Origin: Pseudomonas sp. REP124
GTDB taxonomy: Bacteria; Pseudomonadota; Gammaproteobacteria; Pseudomonadales; Pseudomonadaceae
Reading direction: 5' to 3'
DNA: 34,465 nucleotides
NCBI RefSeq assembly: GCF_020164475.1
Contig: NZ_JAIQWX010000062.1
Coordinates: 1 to 34,465, forward strand
A program made the position numbers and the translations under genes. Below, piece after piece: positions 1 through 7,648 of the stretch (within the stretch, counting starts at the first letter, position 1; every line of letters starts with the position of its first letter). The notes under the pieces are model-generated. The model was not told the origin of the DNA, did not search any database, and was given only the letters and a program-made list of their open reading frames with translations.

Positions 1-12
1 CTGACACACCGC

Positions 13-39
13 TTTCGCGAGCAAGCTTCGCTCCTACAG
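13..39. repeat. REP half-element (right arm) at window edge
   Basis: The run ending in GCTTCGCTCCTACAG matches the right arm of the REP doublets found elsewhere in the window (for example 23609-23634). Its left partner would lie outside the window, or this is a singlet REP. It has one extra T in the arm relative to the other copies. Confidence 0.6.
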
Positions 40-101
40 TGGTTTGTTGGACTACATTAAAAAGCCACTACCCAAACCCCAATGATTCGCTTATTCTTTG
101 C

Positions 102-117
102 CTGTATATAAATACAG
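102..117 (+). promoter_or_regulatory. LexA (SOS) box upstream of yebG
   Basis: CTGTATATAAATACAG is a perfect match to the gammaproteobacterial LexA operator CTGT-N8-ACAG with an A/T-only centre. It lies 44 bases before the yebG start codon and contains a -10-like TATAAA, so bound LexA would block RNA polymerase. This supports DNA-damage induction of the gene. The match is read directly from the sequence; binding is inferred. Confidence 0.92.
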
Positions 118-161
118 TAGTCGAATCAGACAACCAAATTTGAAGGCATGTGAGGTGGTGA

Positions 162-512
162 ATGGCCGTCGAAGTGGTATACCGCAGCAGCCGAGATCTG
201 GAGCGCTTGTTCATGGATAAAGCCGAAGCTGATCGTCATGACAAAATGCTCGAGCTGGCCGAGTTGCTGGCCGAAGTATTGCAGAAAGCCGTTCCGTCCC
301 TGAACGAACAGCAAGTGGAAGAAGTCGGGATCTACATGGCGAAGAACCGCGATGTGTTTGCCAAGGCGTTCAAGAGCCAGCCGGATGCCCTGTCCGAGTT
401 GCTGACCGCGCCGGTGGAAGCGCCGCAAGCAGTCGAAGCGCCCGTTGAAGAAGTGGCTGAAGAACCGGTTGCTCCGGCCAAGCCAGCCAAGGCCGCGAAA
501 GCCGCCAAATAA
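162..512 (+). CDS. yebG: YebG family protein (SOS-inducible)
   Basis: This 116-residue protein belongs to the YebG family, small SOS-induced proteins whose molecular role is still unclear. The N-terminal core (about residues 1-85) starts MAVEVVYRSSRDLE and contains DKMLELAELLAEV, which resembles E. coli YebG (MAVEVKY, YDKMLDMADLL). The C-terminal 30 residues are a low-complexity Ala/Pro/Glu/Lys tail ending in AAKAAK, making it somewhat longer than the E. coli protein (about 96 residues). The start is the ATG at 162, preceded by a GAGGTGGTGA ribosome-binding stretch. A perfect LexA box at 102-117 places it in the SOS regulon. It is monocistronic: a 22-bp hairpin follows the stop and the next gene is convergent. 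Confidence 0.93.
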   Translation: MAVEVVYRSSRDLERLFMDKAEADRHDKMLELAELLAEVLQKAVPSLNEQQVEEVGIYMAKNRDVFAKAFKSQPDALSELLTAPVEAPQAVEAPVEEVAEEPVAPAKPAKAAKAAK

Positions 513-515
513 ATC

Positions 516-584
516 AAAAGCTCGCAGCCTTCGGCAGCCCCTACACAATCCCAATGTAGGAGCTGCCGAAGGCTGCGAGCTTTT
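516..584. terminator. Bidirectional hairpin terminator / REP-like element
   Basis: A perfect 22-bp inverted repeat (516-537 with 563-584) begins AAAAGCTCGCAGCC and ends GGCTGCGAGCTTTT. It sits between the convergent yebG and amino-acid dehydrogenase genes and has a short T-run on both strands, so it can end both transcripts. The CTGCCGAAGGCTGCG core recurs at 14673-14806 and, degenerate, at 16153-16206, so it also belongs to a dispersed repeat family. Confidence 0.75.
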
Positions 585-590
585 GCCCTT

Positions 591-1610
591 CTAGCGGTAC
601 AGAGCCTTTTCCGCCAACTCATCGGCCACTCGCGCCGGCGAGCGCTTTTCCGCCTGTGCGTGCGCGAATACTTCGGTCAGTCGCGAACTGATTTTCGACA
701 GGTGCGCGGTGATGGTTCCCAACTCCTCGCCCCGATGCTTGAGCGACACGTAGATCAAGCCGCCGGCATTGATCACGTAGTCCGGTGCATACAGGATGCC
801 CCGCCGCTCCAGTTGATCGGCGACGTCCAGATGGGTGAGCTGATTGTTCGCCGAACCCGCCACCGCCGAGCAACGCAGTTGCGTCACGCTGTGGCTATTG
901 AGCACCCCGCCCAAGCCACAGGGCGCCAGGATGTCGCACGGCGTACTGAGCAGCGCATCGTTGGCAATCGGATGGGCGCCGAGTTGCTCCATGGCCAATT
1001 GCACCTTGCCGTGATCGATGTCGCTGACCAGCAGTTCCGCACCCGCGGCATGCAGCTGTTCGGCCAGCGCATAACCGACGTTGCCCAGGCCTTGAATCGC
1101 CACGCGCAGGCCTTCGAGGTTGTCGCTGCCCAATCGCGCCATGGCCGTGGCCCGAATGCCGGTGAACACGCCCATCGCGGCATGGGGTGCAGGATCGCCC
1201 GCCGATGTGGTGCTGGTGACGTGCTGGGTCTGTTGGGCGATGCAATCCATGTCCGCCACCGAAGTGCCGCTGTCGATGGCGGTGATGTAGCGCCCGTCGA
1301 GCTGATTGATGCAGCGCCCGAAGGCTTCGAACAATGCGCCGCGATTGGCCACATGGGCGGGCCGGATAATCACCGCCACGCCCCCGCCCTGAGCCAGGCC
1401 GGCCAATGCGGCCTTGTAACTCATGCCTTTGGCCAGGCGCACCGCATCCTCGATCGCGGACTCGTCGCTTGGATAGGCAAGGTAGCGACACCCTCCCAGG
1501 GCAGGGCCCAGGCGACTGTCATGAATGGCAATGACCGCCTTCAACCCGGTGACCGGGTCCACGCTCAGATGCAGCGATTCAAGGCGATTGCTTTGCATGA
1601 GAGCGAACAT
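591..1610 (-). CDS. Glu/Leu/Phe/Val dehydrogenase family protein, catalytic Lys replaced
   Basis: This 339-residue protein belongs to the leucine/phenylalanine/valine dehydrogenase family, which deaminates branched-chain or aromatic amino acids to 2-oxo acids with NAD+. It shows the substrate-binding LGGCRY (residues 38-43), MSYK with K66, the ITAIDSGT segment carrying the catalytic aspartate D113, a Rossmann GLGNVG, and VAGSANNQL. The family's second lysine, in GGGK twelve residues after the first, is valine here (GGGVAVI, V78, codon at 1377-1379). In leucine dehydrogenase this residue (K80) is the general base, so activity may be lost or altered. The frame stays open upstream to 2000, but the ATG at 1610 has GGGAG eight bases before it and gives the family length. 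Its promoter region is shared with the divergent SirB1-like gene. Confidence 0.88.
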   Translation of the reverse strand: MFALMQSNRLESLHLSVDPVTGLKAVIAIHDSRLGPALGGCRYLAYPSDESAIEDAVRLAKGMSYKAALAGLAQGGGVAVIIRPAHVANRGALFEAFGRCINQLDGRYITAIDSGTSVADMDCIAQQTQHVTSTTSAGDPAPHAAMGVFTGIRATAMARLGSDNLEGLRVAIQGLGNVGYALAEQLHAAGAELLVSDIDHGKVQLAMEQLGAHPIANDALLSTPCDILAPCGLGGVLNSHSVTQLRCSAVAGSANNQLTHLDVADQLERRGILYAPDYVINAGGLIYVSLKHRGEELGTITAHLSKISSRLTEVFAHAQAEKRSPARVADELAEKALYR

Positions 1611-1794
1611 CGTAAAGGCTCCCGAATCCACTTCTTGTAGTCGCCAGTATAGGCTTGCGCGCAAAAATTGCCGGAGCGCACAGGAATAAGCGAAGCGGCC
1701 GTTAAGGTATTCGGAAATATCCCTCAAGCCGTCTAACCGGCACTGGACGGATGGCCCAGACGAGGCTAAAACGAGGCATTGCCCGGAGATTTTC

Positions 1795-2598
1795 ATGACC
1801 CCGCGCCAATCGTTTTTCACTTGCCTGCAACGCTCACCGCCCGCACTGTTCGAGGCGGCGCTGTGGATTGCTGCCGAACATGACAGCGAAGTGAATCCGC
1901 ACATGCTGCTGGAAAACTTCAAGACGCTCAGGCAACGGATCAGCGGCAGCTTGCCGATGCTGCCGGTTGGCGAACTGGCGCAACCCTTGTTGCGCTGCAT
2001 GAATGACCTGGGATTTGCTCAGGACGACTCCACGCCCCTGCGTGCGCAGGCGGCATTGCTCCATCGAGTGCTTGAACGTCGACGCGGGCAACCTTTGGCC
2101 CTGGGACTGATTGCGCTGGAACTGGCCAGAGGCCTGGAAATTCCGTTGGTGGGAGTCAACTTCCCCGGTCATTTTCTGTTGCGGGTGCCAGGGGCCGATC
2201 ATCTGCTCGACCCGTGCGGCGGGCGTCGTCTGTACCCCAACGATTGCCGCGAACTGCTGCATCGCCAATATGGCCCCGAGATGAAACTCAGCGCCGATCA
2301 CCTGAGCACTGCAGAACCGCTGCAAATGCTCCAGCGCCTGTCGCGCAACCTGCGCCAGCTACACCTGGCCAACGACGATTACATCGGCGCCCTGATCGAC
2401 GCCGAGCGGGTTCTGGAGCTGGGCAACGGCACCACCGCCGACTATCTGGCCCGGGCGAGCCTTTATCAGCGGCTGGAATGCCCCAACGCTGAGCGCTTCG
2501 ACCTGGAGCATGCCCTGATGCTGACCGACGATCCGATTCAACGGATTCGTCTGACCGAGCGGCTGGGGCATTTGCCGCCCAATTCCATCGTCCATTGA
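1795..2598 (+). CDS. SirB1 family transglutaminase-like/TPR protein
   Basis: This 267-residue protein resembles the SirB1 family: an N-terminal transglutaminase-like fold followed by a short helical-repeat region. Family signatures are RRRGQPLALGLIALELA (about residues 95-111), VNFPGHFLLRV (121-131, with H126) and LLDPCGG (137-143). These correspond to the conserved His and Asp of the transglutaminase core, although enzymatic activity has not been shown for the family. Residues from about 185 look like TPR helices (RNLRQLHLANDDYIGAL). The start ATG is preceded by GGAG at a six-base distance. It is divergent from the amino-acid dehydrogenase with a 184-base gap and stands alone. Its cellular role is unknown. 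Confidence 0.85.
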   Translation: MTPRQSFFTCLQRSPPALFEAALWIAAEHDSEVNPHMLLENFKTLRQRISGSLPMLPVGELAQPLLRCMNDLGFAQDDSTPLRAQAALLHRVLERRRGQPLALGLIALELARGLEIPLVGVNFPGHFLLRVPGADHLLDPCGGRRLYPNDCRELLHRQYGPEMKLSADHLSTAEPLQMLQRLSRNLRQLHLANDDYIGALIDAERVLELGNGTTADYLARASLYQRLECPNAERFDLEHALMLTDDPIQRIRLTERLGHLPPNSIVH

Positions 2599-2620
2599 CC
2601 GTCCCATTCACCCCAATTCC

Positions 2621-2723
2621 CTGTGGGAGCGAGCCTGCTCGCGATGGCCGTAAACGATTACGCGGGGCATCAGACAGCCAGCGTTATCGTTGACCACCAT
2701 CGCGAGCAGGCTCGCTCCCACAG
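2621..2723. repeat. REP doublet (REPIN), GGAGCGAGCCTGCTCGCG type
   Basis: Two 27-base arms (2621-2647 and 2697-2723) are perfect inverted copies beginning CTGTGGGAGCGAGC. The spacer contains GCCAGCGTTATCGTTGAC, shared with the doublets at 4096, 23533 and 29891. The right half overlaps the 3' end of the MFS transporter gene and encodes its last residues. Confidence 0.93.
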
Positions 2724-4063
2724 TGGTCGGGTGTGACGGCGGGGGTGGCTTCTGAAGGCGAACGTACCTGGATGATCAACAACGCCGCAATCACCGCCGG
2801 TATCGCGCAGAAGAAGAAAATCTGCTGCACCGGCAAATGCATCGCCAGCAGCAGGCTGCCGAACAGCGGGCCGAGGATCGAGCCGAAACGCCCTACCCCC
2901 AATGCCCAACCGGTGCCCGTGGCGCGAACCTGCGCCGGGTAAAAATTGCTGACGAAGGCATTGAGGGTCAACTGCCCGCCGATGATGCAGAAGCCGGCGG
3001 CGAACACGCAGGCCACCAGATAGCGCGGATTGTCGTGGTTCAAGCCCAGCAGAATGGTGCAGACCGCCGCGCCTGCCAGGATGCAAGACAGCAGACGGAC
3101 TTTGCTTTTCAGGCGGTCGGCGATCCAGGCCATGCCGATCGCACCGATGGTGCCGGCGAACAGGAACATCGAGGTCACCAGGTTGGCTTCGCTGAGTTTC
3201 AGACCACTTTCCAGTAGCAGCGTCGGCAACCAGCTGATCATGAAGTACAGCAGGATCAGGCTGACGAAGAAGGTCGCCCAGATCAGCATGGTCGGCCGTG
3301 CATAACCGTTGCGGAACAACTCCACCACAGTCAGCTTGCTGCCCTGCTCTTTCTCGTTCTGTTCGACGGACGCCACAGGCGGCTGCCAGTCCGGCAGCAT
3401 ACGCGCGGTGACTTTGCTCAGGCGAGCATAAGGCGGCGCATCGCGCAGCAGACGCGGCAGGGATTCAGGCAGCAGCCAGAACAGGAATGGAAACAGCAGC
3501 AGTGGCGTCACGCCACCGGCGAGGAACACCGCTTCCCAGCCGTAGCTTTCGATGAACCCGGCGGCGACAAAACCACCCGCCGCGCCACCAAAGGAAAACC
3601 CGCACGCGGCCAGCGTCACCATCAGCGTGCGCAGGCGCGGTGGCGAGTATTCCGACATCAGCGCCATGGCGCTGGGCATCGCGCCACCCATGCCGATGCC
3701 GCAGATGAAACGGGCGGCCATCAGCGTGTCCAGAGAGTTGGCAAACACCATCAGAACGGTCAGGCAGGCGTAGATCAGGACGCAGCAGAGCAAGACTCGG
3801 CGTACACCAAAGCGATCCGCCAAGGGCGTCACGGCCAGAGAGCCGAGGGTCAGGCCCAGCAGGTTGGCGCTGAACACCGGGCCGAAGGCGGCTTTTTCCA
3901 GGCCCCAATCCTGGGCCAGGGCCGGCACCACGTAGCCGAGCACCTGGGCGTCGTAGCCGTCGGTGACCAGCAGCAAAGCGAGGAGCAGCAAGATCAACCA
4001 TTGATAACGGGACACGGGACGGGCATCGAGAGCCGCGCGGAAGCTGGCAATCTGGTTGTGCAT
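2684..4063 (-). CDS. MFS transporter, aromatic acid:H+ symporter (PcaK-like)
   Basis: This 459-residue, 12-helix major facilitator protein is of the aromatic acid:H+ symporter type. The first helix carries the family's DGxD motif (D35-G-Y-D38), and the loop between helices 2 and 3 carries DRFGVRR (83-89). A long hydrophilic segment around residues 210-250 is the central cytoplasmic loop. It lies downstream of maiA on the same strand, separated by 144 bases that contain a REPIN, so it may be read with the hmg operon. A role in uptake of a homogentisate-pathway aromatic acid is plausible, but the exact substrate cannot be read from the sequence. The last 13 residues (ending CGSEPARDGGQR) are encoded by REPIN sequence, so the original stop has probably been displaced. 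Confidence 0.87.
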   Translation of the reverse strand: MHNQIASFRAALDARPVSRYQWLILLLLALLLVTDGYDAQVLGYVVPALAQDWGLEKAAFGPVFSANLLGLTLGSLAVTPLADRFGVRRVLLCCVLIYACLTVLMVFANSLDTLMAARFICGIGMGGAMPSAMALMSEYSPPRLRTLMVTLAACGFSFGGAAGGFVAAGFIESYGWEAVFLAGGVTPLLLFPFLFWLLPESLPRLLRDAPPYARLSKVTARMLPDWQPPVASVEQNEKEQGSKLTVVELFRNGYARPTMLIWATFFVSLILLYFMISWLPTLLLESGLKLSEANLVTSMFLFAGTIGAIGMAWIADRLKSKVRLLSCILAGAAVCTILLGLNHDNPRYLVACVFAAGFCIIGGQLTLNAFVSNFYPAQVRATGTGWALGVGRFGSILGPLFGSLLLAMHLPVQQIFFFCAIPAVIAALLIIQVRSPSEATPAVTPDHCGSEPARDGGQR

Positions 4064-4095
4064 GGCAGGGTTCCTGTACTTGTTTTAGGCGCACT

Positions 4096-4197
4096 CTGTA
4101 GGAGCGAGCATGCTCGCGATGGACGACAGGACACCGCGGGGTGTCAGGCTGCCAGCGTTATCGTTGACGTCCATCGCGAGCGTGCTCGCTCCTACAG
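4096..4197. repeat. REP doublet (REPIN) between maiA and the MFS gene
   Basis: The left arm (4096-4122) begins CTGTAGGAGCGAGCATGC and the right arm (4171-4197) is its reverse complement with one difference (CATGC versus CGTGC). The spacer contains ACACCGCGGGGTGTCAGGC and GCCAGCGTTATCGTTGAC. It may attenuate or stabilise transcripts running from maiA into the transporter gene. Confidence 0.93.
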
Positions 4198-4207
4198 GAA
4201 AGCGGCG

Positions 4208-4843
4208 TTACGGGGTATCGGGCTGGTTCGAGGGGTGCGCCTTGATGAAGGCCGGGTGCGTAGCCGCCAGCGCCGCCACACGGCGAATCCGCGGGTAAGC
4301 CTCCAGAGAGATGCTGAAGCGCTCGGCCGCGTACAACTGTGGAATCAAGTACACATCCGCCACGCCGGGCGTATCGCCAAAGCAAAATCCTTCATCGCCA
4401 ATCAACTGCTCGACGCTGGCCAGCCCCTGGCTGATCCAGTGACCGATCCACTCGGTCACCTGGGTTTCATCGTGTCCCAATTGCCGCAACCGGTTGAGCA
4501 CGCTGACGTTGTGCAGCGGGTGCACGTCGCAACCGATCAGCGCCGCCACGCCGCGCTCATGGGCGCGGGCGGCGAGGTCCTGGGACAGCAGCGGCACCTG
4601 TGGATAACGTTCCTCCAGGTACTCGATGATCGCCGGGGACTGGATCAGCAGTTCGCCTTCATCGGTGCGCAAGGCCGGCACCCGGCCCTGTGGATTGATG
4701 CCCAGGTACGCGGGCTGGCGATGTTCGCCACCGGGCGGCGCGATCAGGTTGACCGGCAGCGCCTGGTAATCCAGGCCCTTCAATGCCAGTGCAATGCGCA
4801 CCCGATAGGACGAGGTGGAACGGTAGTAGGTGTAGAGCTCCAT
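4208..4843 (-). CDS. maiA: Maleylacetoacetate isomerase (HmgC)
   Basis: This 211-residue zeta-class glutathione transferase isomerises 4-maleylacetoacetate to 4-fumarylacetoacetate with glutathione, the middle step of homogentisate breakdown. The N-terminal thioredoxin-fold domain (1-85) has the zeta signature as STSSYRVRIAL (residues 9-19), with Ser in place of the Cys of the eukaryotic SSCSWRVR motif; bacterial members vary here. It also has NPQGRVPAL (50-58) and QSPAIIEYLEE (68-78). The rest is the all-helical domain. It starts 12 bases after the fahA stop on the same strand and is the third gene of the hmgA-fahA-maiA operon. Confidence 0.95.
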   Translation of the reverse strand: MELYTYYRSTSSYRVRIALALKGLDYQALPVNLIAPPGGEHRQPAYLGINPQGRVPALRTDEGELLIQSPAIIEYLEERYPQVPLLSQDLAARAHERGVAALIGCDVHPLHNVSVLNRLRQLGHDETQVTEWIGHWISQGLASVEQLIGDEGFCFGDTPGVADVYLIPQLYAAERFSISLEAYPRIRRVAALAATHPAFIKAHPSNQPDTP

Positions 4844-4855
4844 GACCCCTTCCCC

Positions 4856-6160
4856 TTAGCGCGCCGGCAGCACTTTGCCACGGCACTCGCCGAACCCGAT
4901 GGAGGCAAAACCTTCACGGCTGCAACGGCCGCGCAGGATGATTTCGTCGCCATCTTCCAGGAACTTGCGCACTTCGCCCGACGCCAGCTCAATTGGCTTT
5001 TTACCGCCTTCGGTGATTTCCAGCAGGCTGCCGAACTGACCGCTTTCAGGTCCCGACAAAGTGCCCGAACCGAACAGGTCGCCGGCCTGCAACTGGCAGC
5101 CGTTTACGCTGTGGTGCGCGACCATTTGCGCCACGGTCCAGTACATGTGTTTCGAGTTACTCAGGGTCAGGCGATGAGGCGGCAGGTTTTTCTCGCGCAT
5201 GGCTTCGGTCAGCAGCAGCACCTCCAACTCGATGTCGAAGGCGCCAGCGGCCTGATCGCGCTTGTCGAACAGGTACGGCAACGGCTGCGGATCACCTTCC
5301 GGACGCGCAGGCTGGGCGCGACGGAACGGCTCCAGCGCTTCGGCGGTCACGACCCAGGGCGAAATGCTGGTGATGAAGCTCTTGGACAGGAACGGCCCCA
5401 GCGGCTGGTATTCCCAGGCCTGTATGTCCCGCGCCGACCAGTCGTTGAGCAGGCAGAAACCGGCGATGTGATCGGCGGCGTCACCGATGGCGATGGCATC
5501 GCCCATCTCGTTGCCGCGACCGATCCAGATGCCCAGTTCCAGTTCGTAATCCAGACGCGCGCACGGGCCGAAGGTCGGCTCGCTCTGCCCGGCCGGCAGG
5601 GTCTGGCCTTTCGGACGACGCACGTCGGCGCCGGAGGTGCGAATGGTCGAGGCGCGGCCGTGATAGCCGATCGGCACGTACTTGTAGTTCGGCAGCAAAG
5701 GGTTGTCCGGGCGGAACAGTTTGCCGACGTTCTGCGCGTGTTCGATGCCGACGTAGAAGTCGGTGTAGTCATTGATCTTCGCCGGCAGGTGCATCTGACA
5801 ATCCGCCGCCAGCGGCAGCAGTTTGGCGCCCTGGGCTTCGAGCTTGCCGTGCAGGGTGCTGCCTTCGCCGAGCAGTTCCAGCAGGCGTTCGCGCAGGGCG
5901 ACACGCGCCTCGCGGCCCAGTTCGAAGAAAGCGTTGAGCTGGCCGCCACGGGTGGCTTCGACAGCGGTCTTCGCCGCACCCTCGAACAGGCCGAAATCCA
6001 GCGCGGCCTCCAGATCGAAAATACGCTCACCAATGGCCACGCCACTGCGGGGCGCCGAACCTTTCACGCTGAACACGCCCAGCGGCAGGTTTTGCAGCGG
6101 GAAATCGGCATGTCCGTTGGCCGAGGCAACCCAGCTGCGAGTGATGGAAGTCTGCGTCAT
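4856..6160 (-). CDS. fahA: Fumarylacetoacetase (HmgB)
   Basis: This 434-residue enzyme hydrolyses 4-fumarylacetoacetate to fumarate and acetoacetate, the last step of the homogentisate pathway. The N-terminal SH3-like domain (about 15-115) is followed by the catalytic domain with DYTDFYVGIEHAQNVG (131-146, where D134 and H141 match the metal and catalytic residues of mammalian FAH), PIGYHGRAS (163-171), the acidic metal-binding segment DYELELGIWIG, and NDWSARDIQAWEYQPLGPF. All key residues appear intact. It starts three bases after the hmgA stop and is followed by maiA after 12 bases, so the three genes form one tightly packed operon. Confidence 0.96.
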   Translation of the reverse strand: MTQTSITRSWVASANGHADFPLQNLPLGVFSVKGSAPRSGVAIGERIFDLEAALDFGLFEGAAKTAVEATRGGQLNAFFELGREARVALRERLLELLGEGSTLHGKLEAQGAKLLPLAADCQMHLPAKINDYTDFYVGIEHAQNVGKLFRPDNPLLPNYKYVPIGYHGRASTIRTSGADVRRPKGQTLPAGQSEPTFGPCARLDYELELGIWIGRGNEMGDAIAIGDAADHIAGFCLLNDWSARDIQAWEYQPLGPFLSKSFITSISPWVVTAEALEPFRRAQPARPEGDPQPLPYLFDKRDQAAGAFDIELEVLLLTEAMREKNLPPHRLTLSNSKHMYWTVAQMVAHHSVNGCQLQAGDLFGSGTLSGPESGQFGSLLEITEGGKKPIELASGEVRKFLEDGDEIILRGRCSREGFASIGFGECRGKVLPAR

Positions 6161-6163
6161 GGG

Positions 6164-7468
6164 TTATCTCCGGGTCGGGTCGAAAGTGGCTGGCAGCGTG
6201 GACCAGCAAGCGTCGTAGTTGGTTTGCAGATGCGGGCAATCGAGGGCGAAACGGCTCGGACGCAGCACCTGGCTGGTCTCGAACATGAAGGCCATGGTGT
6301 TGTCGATCTTGGCCGGTTTCAGGTCCGCATTCATCGCCTTGGTGCAGGTCTCGCCATCCGGGCCGTGGGCACTCATGCAGCTGTGCAGCGAAGCGCCGCC
6401 GGGGACGAAACCTTCAGCCTTGGCGTCGTACTCGCCCTGGATCAGGCCCATGAATTCGTTCATCAGGTTGCGGTGGAACCACGGCGGACGGAAGGTTTTC
6501 TCGGCCACCATCCAGCGTGGCGGGAAGATCACGAAATCGAGGTTGGCCAGGCCGTGCACGCTGGTCGGCGAGGTCAGCACGGTGAAGATCGACGGGTCCG
6601 GGTGATCGAAGCTGACCGTGCCGATGGTATTGAAAAGTCGCAGGTCGTATTTGTACGGCACATTGTTTCCGTGCCAGGCGACCACGTTCAGCGGTGAATG
6701 ATCGAGCTGAGTGCCCCACAACTGGCCGAGGAATTTCTGCACCAGAATAGTTGGCTGCGCGAGATGTTCGTAATGGGCAACCGGGGTCAGAAAGTCCCGC
6801 GGGTTGGCCAGGCCGTTGCTGCCGATCGGCCCCAGGTCCGGCAGGCGCAGTGGCGCGCCGTGGTTCTCTGCGATGTAGCCGCGGGCTTGCGGGTCGAGCA
6901 GTTCGACACGGAATTTCAGGCCCCGTGGCAGCACGGCGATTTCCAGCGGCTCCACGTCCAGCACGCCCAGCTCGGTGGCGATTCGCAGGCGGCCCAGTTG
7001 CGGCACCAGCAGCATTTCGCCGTCGGCATTGAAGAACACCCGCTCCATGGATTGGTTGGCGCGGTACTGGTAGATGCTGATGCCGGCCGGCTTATCCGCA
7101 CCGGAATTGGCGGCCATGCTCACCAGACCATCAACGAAATCCGTAGGTTCAGCAGGAAAATCGAAGGCGTTCCAGCGCAGGCGATTGGGCGTCACTTCAC
7201 CCAACGGGCCGCCGGCCAGTTGCCGGTCGAGCTTGATGAAGGCCGGGTGATTGGCCGACGGCTGGATACGGTACATCCAGGTCCGCCGCGCTTCGCTGCG
7301 GGCCATGGTGAAGGCGGTGCCGGAAAACAGTTCGGTGTAGAGACCGTACGGGGCTTTTTGCGGGGAGTTCTGGCCGACCGGCAATGCGCCGGGCAACGCT
7401 TCGCTGCTGAATTCGTTGCCGAAGCCCGACTGATAAGCCAGCGCTGGCGTCGTGGAATCAAGGTTCAT
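6164..7468 (-). CDS. hmgA: Homogentisate 1,2-dioxygenase
   Basis: This 434-residue, Fe(II)-dependent enzyme opens the homogentisate ring to give maleylacetoacetate. The iron ligands fit WFHRNLMNEFM (H332, E338) and SAHGPDG (H368), and the catalytic histidine fits FDHPDPSIF (H289). These positions are close to those known in the family, whose usual length is about 433 residues. The frame is open to 7534, but the ATG at 7468 directly follows an ideal AGGAGG and starts MNLDSTTP, so it is preferred. It is the first gene of the hmgA-fahA-maiA operon and is divergent from hmgR, with a palindromic operator between them. Loss of this gene in Pseudomonas causes pyomelanin accumulation (known from other strains). 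Confidence 0.97.
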   Translation of the reverse strand: MNLDSTTPALAYQSGFGNEFSSEALPGALPVGQNSPQKAPYGLYTELFSGTAFTMARSEARRTWMYRIQPSANHPAFIKLDRQLAGGPLGEVTPNRLRWNAFDFPAEPTDFVDGLVSMAANSGADKPAGISIYQYRANQSMERVFFNADGEMLLVPQLGRLRIATELGVLDVEPLEIAVLPRGLKFRVELLDPQARGYIAENHGAPLRLPDLGPIGSNGLANPRDFLTPVAHYEHLAQPTILVQKFLGQLWGTQLDHSPLNVVAWHGNNVPYKYDLRLFNTIGTVSFDHPDPSIFTVLTSPTSVHGLANLDFVIFPPRWMVAEKTFRPPWFHRNLMNEFMGLIQGEYDAKAEGFVPGGASLHSCMSAHGPDGETCTKAMNADLKPAKIDNTMAFMFETSQVLRPSRFALDCPHLQTNYDACWSTLPATFDPTRR

Positions 7469-7545
7469 GAAGCCTCCTGAACAGGAAACAGGTCGTGACC
7501 TTTTCGCTCTGCAGCAGAGGCCGAGGCACGCCAAAATTGTTTTTA

Positions 7546-7572
7546 TCGTAATCCAATTACGAATAACGTAAT
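7546..7572. promoter_or_regulatory. HmgR operator: 17-bp palindrome plus third half-site
   Basis: TCGTAATCCAATTACGA (7546-7562) is a perfect palindrome of two 7-base arms around CCA. A third half-site, CGTAAT, follows at 7567-7572 and forms a second dyad with ATTACG (7556-7561) across AATAA. The site overlaps the probable -10 of the hmgA promoter (minus strand TTGACG at 7593-7588, 17 bases, TACGTT at 7570-7565) and abuts the -35 of the hmgR promoter, as expected for a repressor controlling both. A 17-bp palindromic HmgR target was reported in P. putida. The palindrome is seen; HmgR binding here is inferred. Confidence 0.8.
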
Positions 7573-7601
7573 TTGAATGCTATCGAGCGTCAAGCTATAA
7601 A
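7573..7601 (+). promoter_or_regulatory. Probable sigma-70 promoter of hmgR
   Basis: TTGAAT (7573-7578), a 17-base spacer and TATAAA (7596-7601) make a good sigma-70 promoter facing hmgR. The start point would lie near 7608, about 40 bases before the ATG. The -35 box directly adjoins the CGTAAT half-site, so HmgR probably also controls its own gene. Confidence 0.6.
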
Positions 7602-7648
7602 GACGCCCATTCACCCCGCCCCTCACCCTATTGAACGACGGCGCCACC

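Noticed and set aside
2621..2723. Repeats considered as CRISPR units
   Set aside because: The copies are inverted pairs scattered singly across the window, not regularly spaced direct repeats with unique spacers, and no cas gene is present.
4001..6697. 898-codon open frame on the plus strand opposite the hmg operon
   Set aside because: It is antisense to hmgA, fahA, maiA and part of the transporter, all with full family motifs. GC-rich third positions create long antisense frames, and it has no recognisable domain.
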